From contig JBBHKE010002683.1 in NCBI GenBank assembly GCA_037447655.1, positions 62,001-126,000 of the forward strand: 64,000 nt of DNA, written 5' to 3'. Source of the stretch: Zygnema cylindricum. Taxonomy: Eukaryota; Streptophyta; Zygnematophyceae; Zygnematales; Zygnemataceae. The notes under the pieces are model-generated. The model saw only the letters and a program-made list of their open reading frames with translations, ran no database searches and was not told where the DNA came from. Both the position numbers and the translations under genes were made by a program. Of the stretch, positions 22,372 to 36,600 are shown piece by piece; position 1 is the first letter of the stretch; the number at the start of each line of letters is the position of its first letter.

Positions 22372-23548
22372 TGAAACTCTGAGACCTCCATTGGCCCTCA
22401 GAGTAGGCAGATCCAAAAGAAGCTTATCTAGATAGTGTCGACTCTAAGTTTATATAAATCCAAATGACTGACCACTTGACAATCACAAACCCATTATAGC
22501 TTCACCCTTGTGAAATAAGACTTTATGTGTGCTCAGTTCCACCACAAAATGCAAAGTTAGAATATGAGTTCTGGACACATTCACCCACTTTGACTTTCCT
22601 TTAGAAATGCAGCCACCTTGGCAGGCAAAAAACTCTGTCGACTACACTCCTATGTAGCTTGGACTCCCCTGAGTCTGCAGCAAAAAGAATCACTGAAAAT
22701 GGTCAAGTAAATTGATTGTTATGAATGGTAAACGATGACCTTTTGTACATAAGCTCTCTTAGAGAGAAAGTCCTATCTACCAAATTTTTCTAAGTCCTAT
22801 CTCTCTCTAAAACTCTATCTACTGAAGTACGGCACCAATTAAAATACTGTGTCGTACAAAAAAGTACAGGTGCCGGTGTACTTTTTGTACGGCCATCGTA
22901 CGACATTGCCAAAATGTCGACACATGTCATATCGGGATTCGTTTCCGTAATGCCCGGAGTTGCCGCAATCCAATGTGGTTTTGCCACGTGTCATTCGATG
23001 TGGCGGTGATGGCAAACCGCCAAAATTCTATTCCGCGATCTCGGCATCCTTCGCGGCCGTCCGATCAAATCCGGATTTCAATCGTAGCCGTCATAAATAC
23101 TTGTGCGGTATTCTTTTTGATGTCAAACAAAATGCGCGGTATTTATTTCGTAACCGTATCGTACTTCGTACTTTATACAATAATTTCTATGCATTATGTA
23201 TATAGTTCCCGTTAAATGAATTAGTCTAAATGTAACTATTTATATAACTATCATACCCCCTTCGTATGATCTAAACTATTAGGATAAGGTAACCAGCTAT
23301 TGCGGAATTGACGTACGGTATGTACCAGGATCAAATCCTGGCTCGGTCAATCTCCCTTTTAGAAAACCCAATGAAACTACTGCTTGTCTCTCTCTGGACA
23401 ACACAGGCAGCCATGGCTAACTCCTCCTCCAGTCTTCAGTGACTGCGACAAGTGTGGGGACTTGCGACAAGTGTGGGGACTTGAGTCATGAGTAAGAGGG
23501 AGGCTGTCAATATCTTCTATTTGCTTTTTATTTTGCAATCTCTGTACT
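22372..23548 (-). repeat. LTR of copia family B, right end uncertain
   Basis: It starts tgaaactctgagacc like 13287-14335 and shares the GTAC-rich block (about 22823-22910) and the tail with cagtgactgcgacaag. A 19-bp tandem duplication (gcgacaagtgtggggactt) lies near 23446-23483. It breaks into LTR A sequence at its left end. The right end is blurred where the MITE at 23552 begins. Confidence 0.75.
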
Positions 23549-23551
23549 GTA

Positions 23552-24166
23552 CACCGCGAATCATAATTATAGTAAATTACTCTAATTCGGTTGCTCGAAA
23601 TTTCGACTCTATTACATCAAATAGAGTAAGCGATTCTAATTTTTTCATTATTCTAATTTAGGTAAGTTTAATTAGCGTAACAAAATTGTAATATAGGTTC
23701 GTTACAAATAGTGTGAAGTACGGACGACGTTCGACCGTGCAAAATTGTACATTTAAAGTAAAAAGGTACAAATAATGATTTAATACAATCGGGCTTGTAC
23801 GTGAAATCGCACTAAACGAAAAATCAATCACATCGAAAAAAAGCCGTTCGCATAACTCTCATCCGTCGACAGCATCGTCGTCAGTGTGAACATTAACTGA
23901 CATTCAGCGCGACAAATAATTCTAGCGTCATAATGACGTCAAAACTATACGGACTGACAGGTTTTGTACGTCTACGTAATTTAGTGTTTATAATTTCAGC
24001 GCGGATATTTATTGCCGACATAACCCAATATAGAGTACTTAAATAAATTAGAGTAAACTTCCTCTGTGAAAAAGTTCTATCACATAAATTAGAGTTCATT
24101 ACTCTAATTGTTTTTTTTGGTTTTTTTACTCTAATTTTTTCATTACTCTAATTACGATTCGCGGTG
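23552..24166. mobile_element. TIR element (MITE), family CACCGCGAATC, 615 bp
   Basis: The ends caccgcgaatcataatta and taattacgattcgcggtg are inverted repeats flanked by TA on both sides (23550-23551, 24167-24168). Internal blocks around cgaccgtgcaaaattgtac and tacaaataatgatttaatac recur in the element at 62027-63324. No transposase reading frame is seen. Confidence 0.85.
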
Positions 24167-24168
24167 TA

Positions 24169-24694
24169 GTGTACCACAACCGCCGTATGCCCCGGTAACG
24201 CCTGATTGATTATTACAATATTGACAATGTATCACATCATCGACATGCTGGCATGTTGCACTATCCCGATTTGTTCGTTTGTCATCCCTGAGGCAGGGAG
24301 GCGCATTTCTTAACTACTGGATGGGCTGTTAGATGCAGTTAGATAATTATATTCACATCCAGTTAAAGACGGTGTAGGATTGTCATAAACTTGGGTAGAG
24401 AGAGAGAGAAGAAGGCAGGAATTTCAGAGAGCCCAGGCCTGGTAAAGAGGGAGGAAGAGTGAAGGAAGAGACTGCAGGTAGAATGAGAAAATAGCGTGAA
24501 GAGGAATGAAAAAAATTACAGGGTTCACTTACGTAGGAAGAACAGGGGTCGGTCGACTACCATAAGAGTTCGAGGAGAAACGTGATTGATCGATTGGACG
24601 AGAGGCAGCCAGTGGTCTCTGCTGACGTGGCCCTCTATGCTGTGTTTGTGTGAGAGATCTGCATGCCTCTGCTCTTGCAGGCGGGTGCTCGTAT
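24169..24694 (+). promoter_or_regulatory. Upstream region and probable 5' UTR of the UPL3-like gene
   Basis: No coding region. A GA-rich stretch lies at 24394-24440. A pyrimidine-rich sequence ending in cag at 24669-24680, only 15 bp before the chosen ATG, looks like a splice acceptor, so a 5' UTR intron is likely. The MITE ends about 530 bp upstream of the ATG. Confidence 0.45.
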
Positions 24695-27600
24695 ATGGAA
24701 ACCCGCAGTAGAAAGAGGGCGGAGGCCTCAGCACAGGGCCCTCTCACACGTGGCCGTCTTGCACGCCTTCAGCCAGCCCCTGGTGAACACGTGTCACCGC
24801 TTCCTGCAAAGAGAGCTCGTGTAACTGCTTCGTCATCGTCACGTGGGAAGGCTAAGACAAGTCATTCTCGAAATTCTTCTGCTTCTGGGTTGGCAAGTAA
24901 TCTGACTCCAGCACAGAAAGGTTCTTCTATAGCCCGAGGATCAGCTATGGAGGAAATCAGTGGACAAGGTTTGGGTGATAAGGATACGGAGACTGAACTA
25001 CAGCAAGGAGGACAACACTTGGAGATTGATGGAGAGCAAGGGAAGGAGAAAGACAAGGAAATAGAAAAAGACAAGGATAAGGAGAAAGAGAAAGATAAGG
25101 AGAAAGAGAAGGATAGGGACAAAGAGAAGGAGAAGGAGCGTGACAGAGAACGATTGAGATTTTTGAGAGAGAGGGCTGCAGCAGCTGTCGGTAGTCTCGA
25201 TGATGACCAGGAAGGAGATGCGGCTGGTGTTATGCACCACAGTTTGGCTTCTGCCAGTAGTGCGTTAAATGGGCTTTTGAGAAGGTTGGGGGCAGGTCTT
25301 GATGATTTGTTACCGACTTCTGCCTCAACAGCCATGCAAAATAGTCGTTTGCGTAACATTCTTTCTGGCCTTCGGGCAGAAAATGAAGAAGCAAGACAAC
25401 TTGAAGCGCTCTCACAACTTTGTGAACTGCTGTCAATTGGCACAGAGGAGTCACTGAGTAGCTTTTCTGTCGATTCTTTTGTACCATTGCTCGTTGGATT
25501 GCTCAATTGTGAATACAATCCCGATATGATGTTATTGGCGGCACGTGCCATAACACATCTATGTGATGTATTACCATCTTCATGTGCGGCCGTTGTCCAT
25601 TACGGTGCAGTACCCTGTTTATGTGCTCGTCTTCTCACAATTGAGTATATCGACTTGGCAGAGCAGGTAAGGTCATAGGGATTTGCTCAATATTTACTGC
25701 TGTTGACAGGGTTTTGCTTTCTATATGGGGCATTGTGATTCCACCATACATTTAACCTGATTTGCGAGGGGTTTCTTGTTTATGAATGCCAGTCCTTACA
25801 AGCTCTGGAGAAGATCTCTCACGAGCATCCTGTCGCGTGCTTGAGAGCAGGAGGGCTCATGGCAGTCCTTTCCTACTTAGACTTCTTCTCAACAGGTGTA
25901 CAGGTATATTTTTCGGCCTCCATTCTATATTCTTACGTGATTTCAGAAAATGCGATGGCATTTTATATTTTAGGATTTTCCCGATCCGAAACATGTTCTT
26001 GTGTATTATTAGGACGTGAGTATGTATGAGAACAATGGTTATTGAGTTTGTTCACGCGTTTTCTTGTGCAGCGAGTGGCAGTGTCTACTGCTTCAAATAT
26101 ATGTAGGCAGCTTCCCGCAGATGCAGGAGACTTGGTAATGGAGGTGGTGCCCATTCTGACAAATATCTTGCAATATCAAGATTCCAAGGTATTTAACCGC
26201 CTTTATTCGTTTGTCTTTTTGCATCTGGCTTCTTTGTTTTCTGCATTTTCTTATGCTTTTAGGGGTTTGATCTTGTCATGGAGAAATCTGTTTAATCGAA
26301 GGGTTTTTTTGCTTGGCAGGTGGTGGAACGCGCTTGTACATGTCTGACACGTATATCAGAGTCATTTGCTGTTCATACAGAAAAACTAGATTCACTGTGT
26401 TCCCATGGTTTAATTCCTCAAGCAGTTCGACTAATTTCTGTTAGCAGTGGGGCTTTTTCACAGACTCCACTCAGCTCATCCACCTTGGTGGTAATCACAC
26501 TTTCACCGATTTTGAGTTTTTATTGGAATGTATGGATATGTCTGTTCATTTTTCCTTGTCAGGCAACATATTTACCCGACTTTTTTTCTTGCAAAAATGC
26601 TTCAAAACAGGGATTTAATGTCCCGTCCTCTATGGTTAATGTGATTCTTGTTGTTATCCATCCTTGCTTTGACGCCTGCACAAGTAGTAATTTTGATATG
26701 TTGCTATAATCTTAGCTCATTCAGGTAAGGTATAGGGGCAAGCTAACATTTCTTGGTGAATAGCATATTTATTTACTCTTGCAGTAGTGCTGTTATTGCC
26801 AAGAGTTAATCCTGGTTCCAAGGGATGCTGATTTTTTGCATTTTATTTGTGGCAGGGCCTGTTTCGTCTCCTTGCCACCTGCGCAGGCGGGTCACCATCT
26901 GCTGCAGAAAGGCTTCTGCATTTGGGAATAAGTGGCACATTACGAGATATATTGGCCGGCAGTGTTTCCACCACATCCATTTCAACTTCTGCTCTAAGCC
27001 GGCCAGCGGAACAGGCATGCGCCAGCAAACTCAAACTGACCATCATATAAGTAGCTGTAGAGCGAGGTACTAGGTTAGGGAAGTAAGCTATATTTGATTT
27101 TTTTATGGTTTGTGGTTGAGCCTCGATTATTTGGTTTCTGAGCATGAAGATGTCTTTGCTAGCTCCAGCTGGGTTGTGTAGGCATGAAATTTAGCTGGGT
27201 TGAAAGGTTGCATTATCATTTTCTGTATGGTTGATTGGAGTTATTTACGTGGCTGTTAAGTTAAATTTTTGGTGATAAAGAGCTTTGTTCTGCAATATTT
27301 CTAACTTCTAGAAAAGTGTTGAGGATGGAAGAGTTCTTACCTTGAGCTATTAGGCATTGTTTGCTGATCTATCTTGTTGTTTTGCAGCTTTATGAGATTG
27401 TGTCTCTTGTAAATGAGTTACTGCCTCCACTCCCAGATTCGGCAAATTTGTTGGCCGGGCAGGTCGAAGGGAAACATCCACGTCGACGTGGCAGTATAAA
27501 GGGAACAGAAGGTGGTAACACAGAGGAGGAATCAGGGGAAAAAGTGAGCGAGGTGTCTGTGAGAGAAAAGTTGCTGATGGAGGAGCCTGATCTCCTCGAA

Positions 27601-30600
27601 GGTTTTGGGAAAGATCTTTTTCCAGTCATGATGCAGGTTAGTAGTAGTTCCTGTTACTTTTTCTGAGTAAAAGCTTGAAACGAGAAGGTCTACTGAATTT
27701 CAGACATTTCATTTATTCTGCCTCACATGGGTGTCATGTAAGGTTTATTGTTCGATAGTTAGGATTTTCGGTGTTTGCTCGTGGAGTGAAATGGATAGAC
27801 CTGATATGACACCTATTTCCGGGGACTATCACGTTTCTGAGGATGGCGTGTATGTTGTTTGCAGGTTTATGGTTCAAGTATAAATCCCGCTGTGCGATAC
27901 AAGTGTTTGGCAGTTATTAGCAAACTTTTGCATTTTAGCAAACCGGATATTTTGCGACCTCTTCTGCAGGATGCAAGCATTTCCAGGTATAATGATGAGC
28001 CCTTTGTGGATAGCCATGTGTCATGTTTATGTCCATAAATGCTGCTGCATTTTTTTATCCCATTTTTTAAATTTCTCCGAGTGATGATGATATGTTTATG
28101 AAAATTGATTGCTGTTTGTTTCTACTCTCTGTATGCTCCAGCTGGTACAAGCTCGTGATCATGTGAATTTGATTCTGCTTATGATAAAAAAAGTAAATCT
28201 TGACCAAGCATTTTTTGATACTCTCCTCATATCATGCAGTTTTCTCGCTGGAGTTTTGGCATCTAAAGATGCCGCCATTCTGAATTCTGCCCTCCAGATT
28301 GCAGAAATGTTGATGGTCAAGCTTCCAGACATTTTTTTTAAGAGTTTGGTGAAAGAAGGAGTAGTACATGCGGTCGATGTGCTTATTGGTTCAGAACAGT
28401 CTCGGGCCTCTTTGTCCCTTCCTGCCGGGTCTGGTAAATCGTTGGTGGCTGCAGGAGCTGCTCCTCCTCGACCTCGTCGAGGGGTTTCAAGCAGACGAAG
28501 GGGTGGGAATCAAACACAGAATGATACAACAGCTGTGGAGGATGCACATGCGGCAGCAGTTACAGCAGGTGCTGGGCCAGATGCCACTGGTGCGAAAACG
28601 ACTCGGTCAAATTTAAAAGCAGAAGTTTTTGCACGCGCAAAGCAGTTCCGTGAAACCTATTTTTCTGGTTCCGCGGGATCTGCAGATTCAGGGATCACTG
28701 ACAGTTTACAACGTCTGCAGGAATTGAGTTCGCGTTTGTCTACTAACGCGGTTGTAGATGTGAAGTCTAAGAGCAAAGGAAAGAGCAAAGCTGGGGCCAA
28801 AGCAGGACTGGTTGAAAGGAATGATGAGACGGACATGGCTGTAGTTCTTGATATCCTCTCAGCTCTTTCAGAAGGAGAGGGAGTATCGACATTTGAATTT
28901 ATAGGTAGCGGTGTGGTTGATGCACTCCTGAATTATTTTTCATTGGGGGGAAGTGTTACAACTGGGCTTGATGAGGAGAGCCTTAAGAATGTGAAGGCCA
29001 AAGTGAAAGAGCGTATGAAACGCTTTGTCGAGATGGGCTTCCCTGTCGATGACAGCAGTCGTGCACGAGGTTCAGAAACACCAATGGCAGTTTTGGTCAG
29101 CAAGTTACAAGCTGCGCTTTCATCACTCGAGCGGTTTCCTGTTGTCCTTAGTCAAGTTCCTCGTTCTACTGGAGGCGGATTATCCGTATCAGCTGGACTG
29201 AGTGCCCTGGCACAGCCATTCAAGCTTCGTCTTTCACGTGCGAATTCTGATAAAGTCTTGAGGGATTATTCTTCGAATGTTGTCTTGATCGAGCCACTGG
29301 CTACCTTAGCAGCAGTAGAAGACTTTCTTTGGCCTCGTGTTAAGCGCCACGAGCCTTCGTCAGGTGCAACTGGCTCTGCACAGCCTCCTGAAAGCAGTGC
29401 CCCTTGCGCAGGAGCCTCGCCCTCCAGGAAGGATGTAGTTGCAATGATTCCTGACGCAGCGGAAGGAGCTCCTGTGCGACCTTTAGCAGGCGAGGTGGAA
29501 CGCGCTTTGCCTCGAGTTTGGTCTTTAGATTCTGCAAACAAGAACAGCAGTGCAAGTCCTTCTAGCAGTTCCCCTACGTTATTACCTAAGGGGTCGTGCA
29601 GGCCAACTACTGGTGGTGGTAGTTCTGGATCGAAAGGAGAAACTGCTGAAAAGCTGGAGAAGCTGGCCCAGCGGACTATTACCATGATTACCAGGAATGC
29701 TGCTGCTGCTGCAAGGTTGAGGGCTGCTGAGTCTGTAAGTGAAGCTGCAGAGGAAGTACATCCGATGGAGGTGGATGATGAGGTACGCACAGTGTTTATG
29801 GTTGGACAATTTCATAAAGCCCATAATTCTCATGCTGTTTGCGTTTTTGGGCCTGATTCTTTTGTCTCGTGCGAGGTTTTGGCTGCTGCTGCCTTTTCTT
29901 GTATAAAACTGGGTCTGATTCGATTTGTTTAAGCTGCTGATAATGAGAAGTCTGTTTTTTTATTTTTTTCGAGGTTTAGAATAAGGACGCTGGAACTTTT
30001 ATCGAGGGGTTTTGTGAACACCCAAAAAGTGACGGAGAGGGTGATGAGGATATGCATTCCGAAGATGATGAGGATGACGACGACGATGAGGATGAAGAGG
30101 AAGAAGATGATGATGAAGATGAGGAGGAAGAGGAAGTGGACCGGGATGAGGAAAATGATGAGGTTTGATATGTCTTTGTGTCCCACTTTTCTCAATTTTT
30201 GAGGGAAATCCGTGTCATCAGACCAAGGAGCTGGGTTTTTGCTTGTTTGTTTGGTCCAGATTTATTTAGTGTCTGGATTAATCTCCATGGTTATGTTTTT
30301 ATCCCTTGTATGGCGTAGGTTAGTGTTAGCTATGTAGTGGAAATTGGTTAACGCCATGCTGTCCAGCCTTGTGATGTTAGATTCCTTTTCCTGTATCTAG
30401 ACAATAAAAATATGTCTGTGTTAATCTGCGGTTGTCTTTATCTGTCGTTTTTGTTAATATTTTATGAACAGCCTGGGTTTGTTACGAGGCCCAGTAGTTA
30501 AGAAAACTGTGTGTCACTGTGTCCACACCGGGAAGAGATAGTCCCACACGCCGTAATCGGGTATCGCAATAGGGTCATAGGGTCTGTTTTGTGTTTTTTT

Positions 30601-33600
30601 ATAATAAAACAAAAAAAAAGAGAGAAATAAAATAACCCTAAACATACGGTCGCGCGGAGGAAACGAGGTGTGGACCCAATCAGCGTGCTAAAAATCGCAA
30701 GGTTCAGCTCAGTTTGTCACAGGGAAACTGGCAACTGAGCAAGTGTTGCCATGGTTCTTAAATGTTCTAAAGAGGAGGTAGAAATGGAAATGGATGAATT
30801 TGCTACGGTAGATTCTAAAATGCGATAAATATGTGAAATGCAGGTGTTTGGAGGGGAAGCTCCTCCTCCTTGCAGCGGCGATAGGGTACATGATGTACAG
30901 TTAGGTGGTGAAGGGGCTGATGCGGTTGCTGCAGTTCATACACCTGGCAGTGCACAAACTTTAAGTATTCCACTTGAAGTTCACCAGATGTCTAGATCTT
31001 CAGTGACTGGAACTCAAGCTGTAGAGGTTACAAACGCTGAGCCTTCAACATCTGCTGCTGCATTGCAACGAAGTGAGATGAAGAAATCTTTTGCCGAAGC
31101 TGTTCTTGGGTCCATGGGGGAACCAGCTGTTTCATCACGCTCTTTGGGAGGAGCAGGCAGCAGCTGGGGAGACCGGCGTTCCATGATAGCTGCAAGCCTG
31201 GCAGCTCCTCCAAAGCTAGTATTTTCCCTGGGCAGTAAAACTTTGGATAGGAGTACGACAATCTTTCAAGCAATTCAGCGTCACGCTCTTGGTGGGGAGG
31301 AAGAGGAGGAACGTTTGGGTGCCTCAGAGTATATAGCCTCTTTTAGTGGTCGTAGGTTGTGGGATGAGATATACACCATTACGTACAGGAGGCCAGGTGG
31401 AGAGAGTGATGAAAAAAATGAAGCTGGTCCCTCTGGAGCAAGTGAAAGCGCCAATGCTCGTAGTGCTGGTAAAGGTCCACAACATAGGAGCAGAGAAACT
31501 TCTTGGCAGCGTCCATCCCTTGTGGATGTTGCTTTAGCTCAAAATCTTCCGTGTGACCTGGACAAGAACAATCCGACATACAGCATTCTGCTGCTATTGC
31601 ACATTTTGGAGAGGCTGAATCAGTTATCAGGCCGCTTGCGTGCTGAGGCCAGAATCAGTCAATTTGCTCAGGGAACAGCAGACAGCTTACAGCATGCAAG
31701 ACCAGGTGCAGATGTTGTACCTAGAGAGGAGTTTATGAGTAGCAAGTTAACACCGAAACTGGCTCGTCAGTTACAGGATGCTTTAGCACTCTGTAGTGGA
31801 GGTTTGCCACCTTGGTGTCACCAGCTTACTCTTGCATGTCCATTTTTGTTTCCTTTTGATACTCGGCGGCAGTACTTCTACTCCACTGCTTTTGGTCTAT
31901 CAAGGGCTTTGCAGAGATTGCAGCAGCAGCAATCTGCAGAAGGTGCTCCTCGCAGTACAGATAGGGAGCCTCGTGAATTGCGTGTGGGAAGATTGCAACG
32001 ACAGAAAGTTCGTGTGTCTCGAAACCGTATTTTAGATTCAGCTGCCAAGGTCATGGAACTTTACAGTGGCCATAAAGCTGTCTTGGAGGTGGAATACTTT
32101 GGAGAAGTGGGGACTGGTCTTGGTCCAACTTTGGAGTTCTATACTCTTCTAAGTCACGAGCTCCAAAGAAAGCATTTGAAGTTGTGGCGGATGGAGGGGT
32201 CTGAAGAGAATCCTGTTCATCAGGATATTGTCATGGCTGATGTAGGGAGGGAACAAGGAACAGGTCATGTCGCTGAGGAGCAGTTTGACAGTGTGAAGAA
32301 AAGTGGAGATGCAGATGCATTTGTGAATGCTCCTATGGGGCTTTTCCCACGCCCGTGGAGGTCGGGTGGGGAGGATGTTTCAAAAGACAGCTTACAAGGG
32401 AAGGTTGTGGAATATTTTCGTCTTCTTGGAAGAGTCACGGGCAAGGCTCTTCAAGATGGCCGAATGCTGGATCTTCCATTGTCTCCATCCTTCTACAAGC
32501 TTGTTCTTGGGCAGGTGGGTCCCATTGTCACAATATTCAGACAAAAATAAAATAAGTTTCGCTTTTCAGCAATTTAGGACCCTTTTTAATTAATTTGCCA
32601 GTAATTGTTGAGACCAAAATTCTTGTACATAATTGAATATTCTGCAAGGGTGCAAGACTTCCTCAAAGATCAAAACAGATAACCCAGAGTTCATACAAAA
32701 GAGGATTCTAAAAATGCTAACGACTTCCGTATATTGCAGTATATGTTATTTAGCTATTGTACCTGCACTTTACCACTATCTGATTAGTGTATGTTGTAAG
32801 TTCAGTACCTGGTTCTTTGGGCAGCAATATCAGAATAAAATGCTGTTTTTGTGACAACATTGTGATATCATTAATATAGTTGTACAGTCAAAAATATAGT
32901 TGCATACCGTATATATATATATGTATATACGTATATATATGTATATATGTATATACGTATATATATATGTATATATATGTATATATGTATATATGTATAA
33001 TTATATATATGTATATATATATATGTATATGTATATATGTATATATGTATATGTATGTATGTATATGTATATATGTACATATATATGTATATATATGTAT
33101 ATATGTATATATATGTATGTGTATATATATATGTATATATATGTATGTGTATATATATGTGTATATATATGTGTATATATATATGTGTATATATATGTGT
33201 ATATATATGTATATATATGTGTATATGTATGTATATATGTTTATATATATTTATATATATATGTATGTATATATATATGTATGTATATATATATATACAT
33301 ACATATATATAAGTGAGTCGCATTCGGCAAAAGCATAATAGATTTTGCTTTAAGTTTTGGCCGTGAAAAGGATTATCACAATTTTTTTTCCATGAAGCTC
33401 GTGGTCGTCAATTTTTTTTTTCTTCAAAGCCTTAAAAGCTAAATATGTGGCTGTCAAGTTTCTACTCGCGAAAATATGAAAAGTGAAATTTTTTGTCCTT
33501 GACATGTGCGGACGTCAAAATTGCCCTCAAAAATTGTGACTTCAAAGTTTTATCCTCAATCCACGGACGACAAACGTTTTGTCCCGAAGTTCACGACTGT

Positions 33601-36600
33601 TAGATGTTTATGAATGCGAACCTTCATCTTTCTTGCGTCCGTGAAATTTTCGGATGAAAATTTTAACTAAGAAAAGAATGTTCCTACTAGATTTGCTGAA
33701 TATCTGGCATTGGACTCAATATGCGAAGAATGTTTGAACATCTAAATATTTGCCAAATTCTGGGACGATGATTTCACATATGTTTTGTAGACAGTGGATT
33801 CAACTACAAATGTCATCATTTTCTTTTCTAAACATGAATAACGAAATCAATTTTTAACCCTATCGATTTGTTGTTTATGTTTTCTACATTTAAAATGTTA
33901 GTGAATGTTGCAAGTTTGGTACAAGATTCCGTATCATTTGTGATCCATCAGTGTACATAAAACATGGGAAATTGGCATGTTACTTCCTCTAAGTTATATA
34001 AATGTCTTTTTAAGTCATATGCATGTTTACATCACATTGTTGCATCAAAGCTATGCATGTTGTTTGTAAATGTCTCAAATTTTAAGATAAATACATCAAC
34101 TAACAATATATTATACCATTTGTTACTGTTGTCACAGTATGTTGTTCTACTTGTACGTTTGAGCTGCATAACATTTCATCTCGTAGCTTAGTAGAAGAAA
34201 TTGTATTGACAGTTTCACACCCATTTATGATACAAAGCACACATAAAACAGCAGAGTCAGTAAAACAAGGAATTGTAAGATTTAGTGAGCAAGTAATTTT
34301 CGGCACAAGACACTCCATCTTCTGCTCATCTATTTACGTCATATGCAGTAGAACATAACAACCTAACATAACACTTGCATGCACATTTATGAAACTTAAA
34401 GAGTGGCTCAAAGTATAAATTAATCCTCTGTGGAAAATTTAACCTGCTGAAAATTATGGGTCTCGTGCTGGGAGATATTCCAAAAACTTGGTGAACGAAT
34501 GCGATTTTTTTCTTCATAAGCATCACCAGCTTTTATTAATTTAAAAATGTTTTTGTTTTGACAACAGTAACCAGCAAGTCTGAGCAGTGTATCAAGCAGC
34601 ATTGTGCTGCTGTTTGCTGAGGATGATAATTGGATGTCTGTGTGCAACTGCTGCTGATTGTCAAGGTGGTTGTTCTTCTGCCAGAACTGTGAACTGTGCA
34701 TTTTTTTTTGACTTGTCTCCAGGAGCTTAATTTGTATGATATCAAATCCTTCGACCGGGAGCTTGGCAATACTTTGGAAGAGTTGCAGGCTCGTGTCGCC
34801 CGTAAGAAGTGGCTTGAAGGGGAGGGATGCAGTTCCTTCTCCTCTATTCGACTCCACGGTTGCCCGATTGAAGATCTATGTCTTGATTTTACTCTGCCAG
34901 GTCACCCTGACTATGTTTTGAAGGAAGGGGGAGGAGAGATCAACGTGAGTTATCTCGTGCTGGGATTCCTTGTATAGAGACACGCTGAATGGCTTCTTCC
35001 TTTGTAATTTTGTCGCTTAATGATGTTTATGTCTTTAGTGTAGCTTCATGAGTTTTTTGCTGCATTGTGAATTGTGCTGCATTCTGCTGCATTGCGCAGT
35101 GGTCAGTGAAAGTCACAGGGAGCGCGCCATGTTGATGTGTCACAGAAGCTTTCTGTTTGTGAACAGGTGACACTTGATAACCTGGAGGAATATATCGAAT
35201 TGGTGGTTGATGCGACGGTGAAGAGTGGCATAGAAGCTCAAATGGTCGCCTTTCGTGCAGGCTTCAATCAGGTAATGTCCTACTTCTTTGGGCACTTTCT
35301 TGCTTGAGAAATTGGTTGTAGATTGCAAGGTCTTATTGGTCCTAGCTGCCTGACTTGGGAAGTGACATGACAGTGCAGCAGTCTCTTTGCTGCTGATCCT
35401 CAGAGAAGATAAACTGAAATGTCATTTGTTTGCATCCTTGTAGGTGTTTGATCTTTCTACTCTGCGCATCTTTTCTGAGGATGAGCTGGACGCACTTCTT
35501 TGTGGATGGAAGGAGCTCTGGACGGTGAGGCGGTGACTTAATGTTTTTTTTTTTTTCTTAATTTTATCTTCTTAAGTAGTCTTTGCAGTCTGGATTATGT
35601 ATGTCGTTTTTGGTTACTGTTTGAGATTTGATCTGACTTTTTACCTAAAGCTATTCAACAACATATATTTTCCCAGTTCCTAATTCATATTTGACCCCCT
35701 TTTTTTTAAAACAGCCTGAGACACTCTCAGAACATATCAAATTTGACCATGGCTATACGGCAAGCAGTCCTCCAATTCGCCATGTAAGCTTGTTATTCCT
35801 TGTACATTTGTTCTTTTTCATTTTTGTAAATGTATGCTGCGCACTCTGAGCTGCCATTTGTTTTGCTTGAAGGAGCAAAAGAAAACAGGTGTTTGGTTGT
35901 CGAGTGGGGAGGGAGGAGAATTGCTGATAACATGTAGGCCGGTTTAAATGGTGGTTTTACAGCTGCTGGAAATAATGGAGGAATTGACACCGGAAGAGCA
36001 GAGAGCATTTCTGAGATTTGTCACTGGAGCTCCTCGTTTACCTCCTGGAGGGCTAGCCTCCCTCACTCCACGACTGACCATTGTTCGAAAGGTATGTTCT
36101 TACAGTTGCTAGTTGATATGGTCTGTAATTTGAGTGAAAGTAGCACGGATGGCCTTTGGGAGTATAGATGTGCCTGAAAAAACGTAGTTGGCCTGGGAAA
36201 GGAAAATCTTGGAGATCTGTAAAGTAGTAGTGGGATTTGTCTATTTGTCCTCTTCAGACCTCTGGTGAAGCCTTGAAATGTCTTCAAGCATCAGTCTCAT
36301 GTATATGTATGGCACTCATGGTTATTTGCTGATGCTTCTGCTTGTGGTAGGCATTCTTAAGCTTGGCATTGGCCAGAGGTCTGAAAAGGACAGTCGAATC
36401 CCATATATATGCTTAACTTGTAAATATACATATATACATACATGTTTATATGTGTATTCTGTTATGCATATATATGTATATATATGCACACATTTTAATA
36501 TAGTTATACATATGTACATATATACATATATGTATATGTGTATTTATATAACATGGCTATATGCTGATGCTTCTGCTTGTTGAAGACATTTTGATGACTT

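Noticed and set aside
24862-25551. 229-codon minus-strand open frame over UPL3 exon 1
   Set aside because: Antisense shadow of the Lys/Glu-rich exon; Ser/Phe-rich low complexity, no domain.
28109-28239. Coding sequence upstream of exon 8 in the same open frame
   Set aside because: The frame is open by chance; conserved UPL3 sequence resumes only after the acceptor at 28238-28239, and joining from exon 7 restores the expected SSFLAGVLA context.
29929-30202. Small open frames on both strands in the acidic stretch
   Set aside because: Alternative frames of UPL3 exon 9 (GAT/GAG/GAA repeats).
32871-33338. Long open frames on both strands (up to 152 codons) rich in Tyr/Ile/Met/His
   Set aside because: They are translations of the TATA/TATG microsatellite inside UPL3 intron 10.
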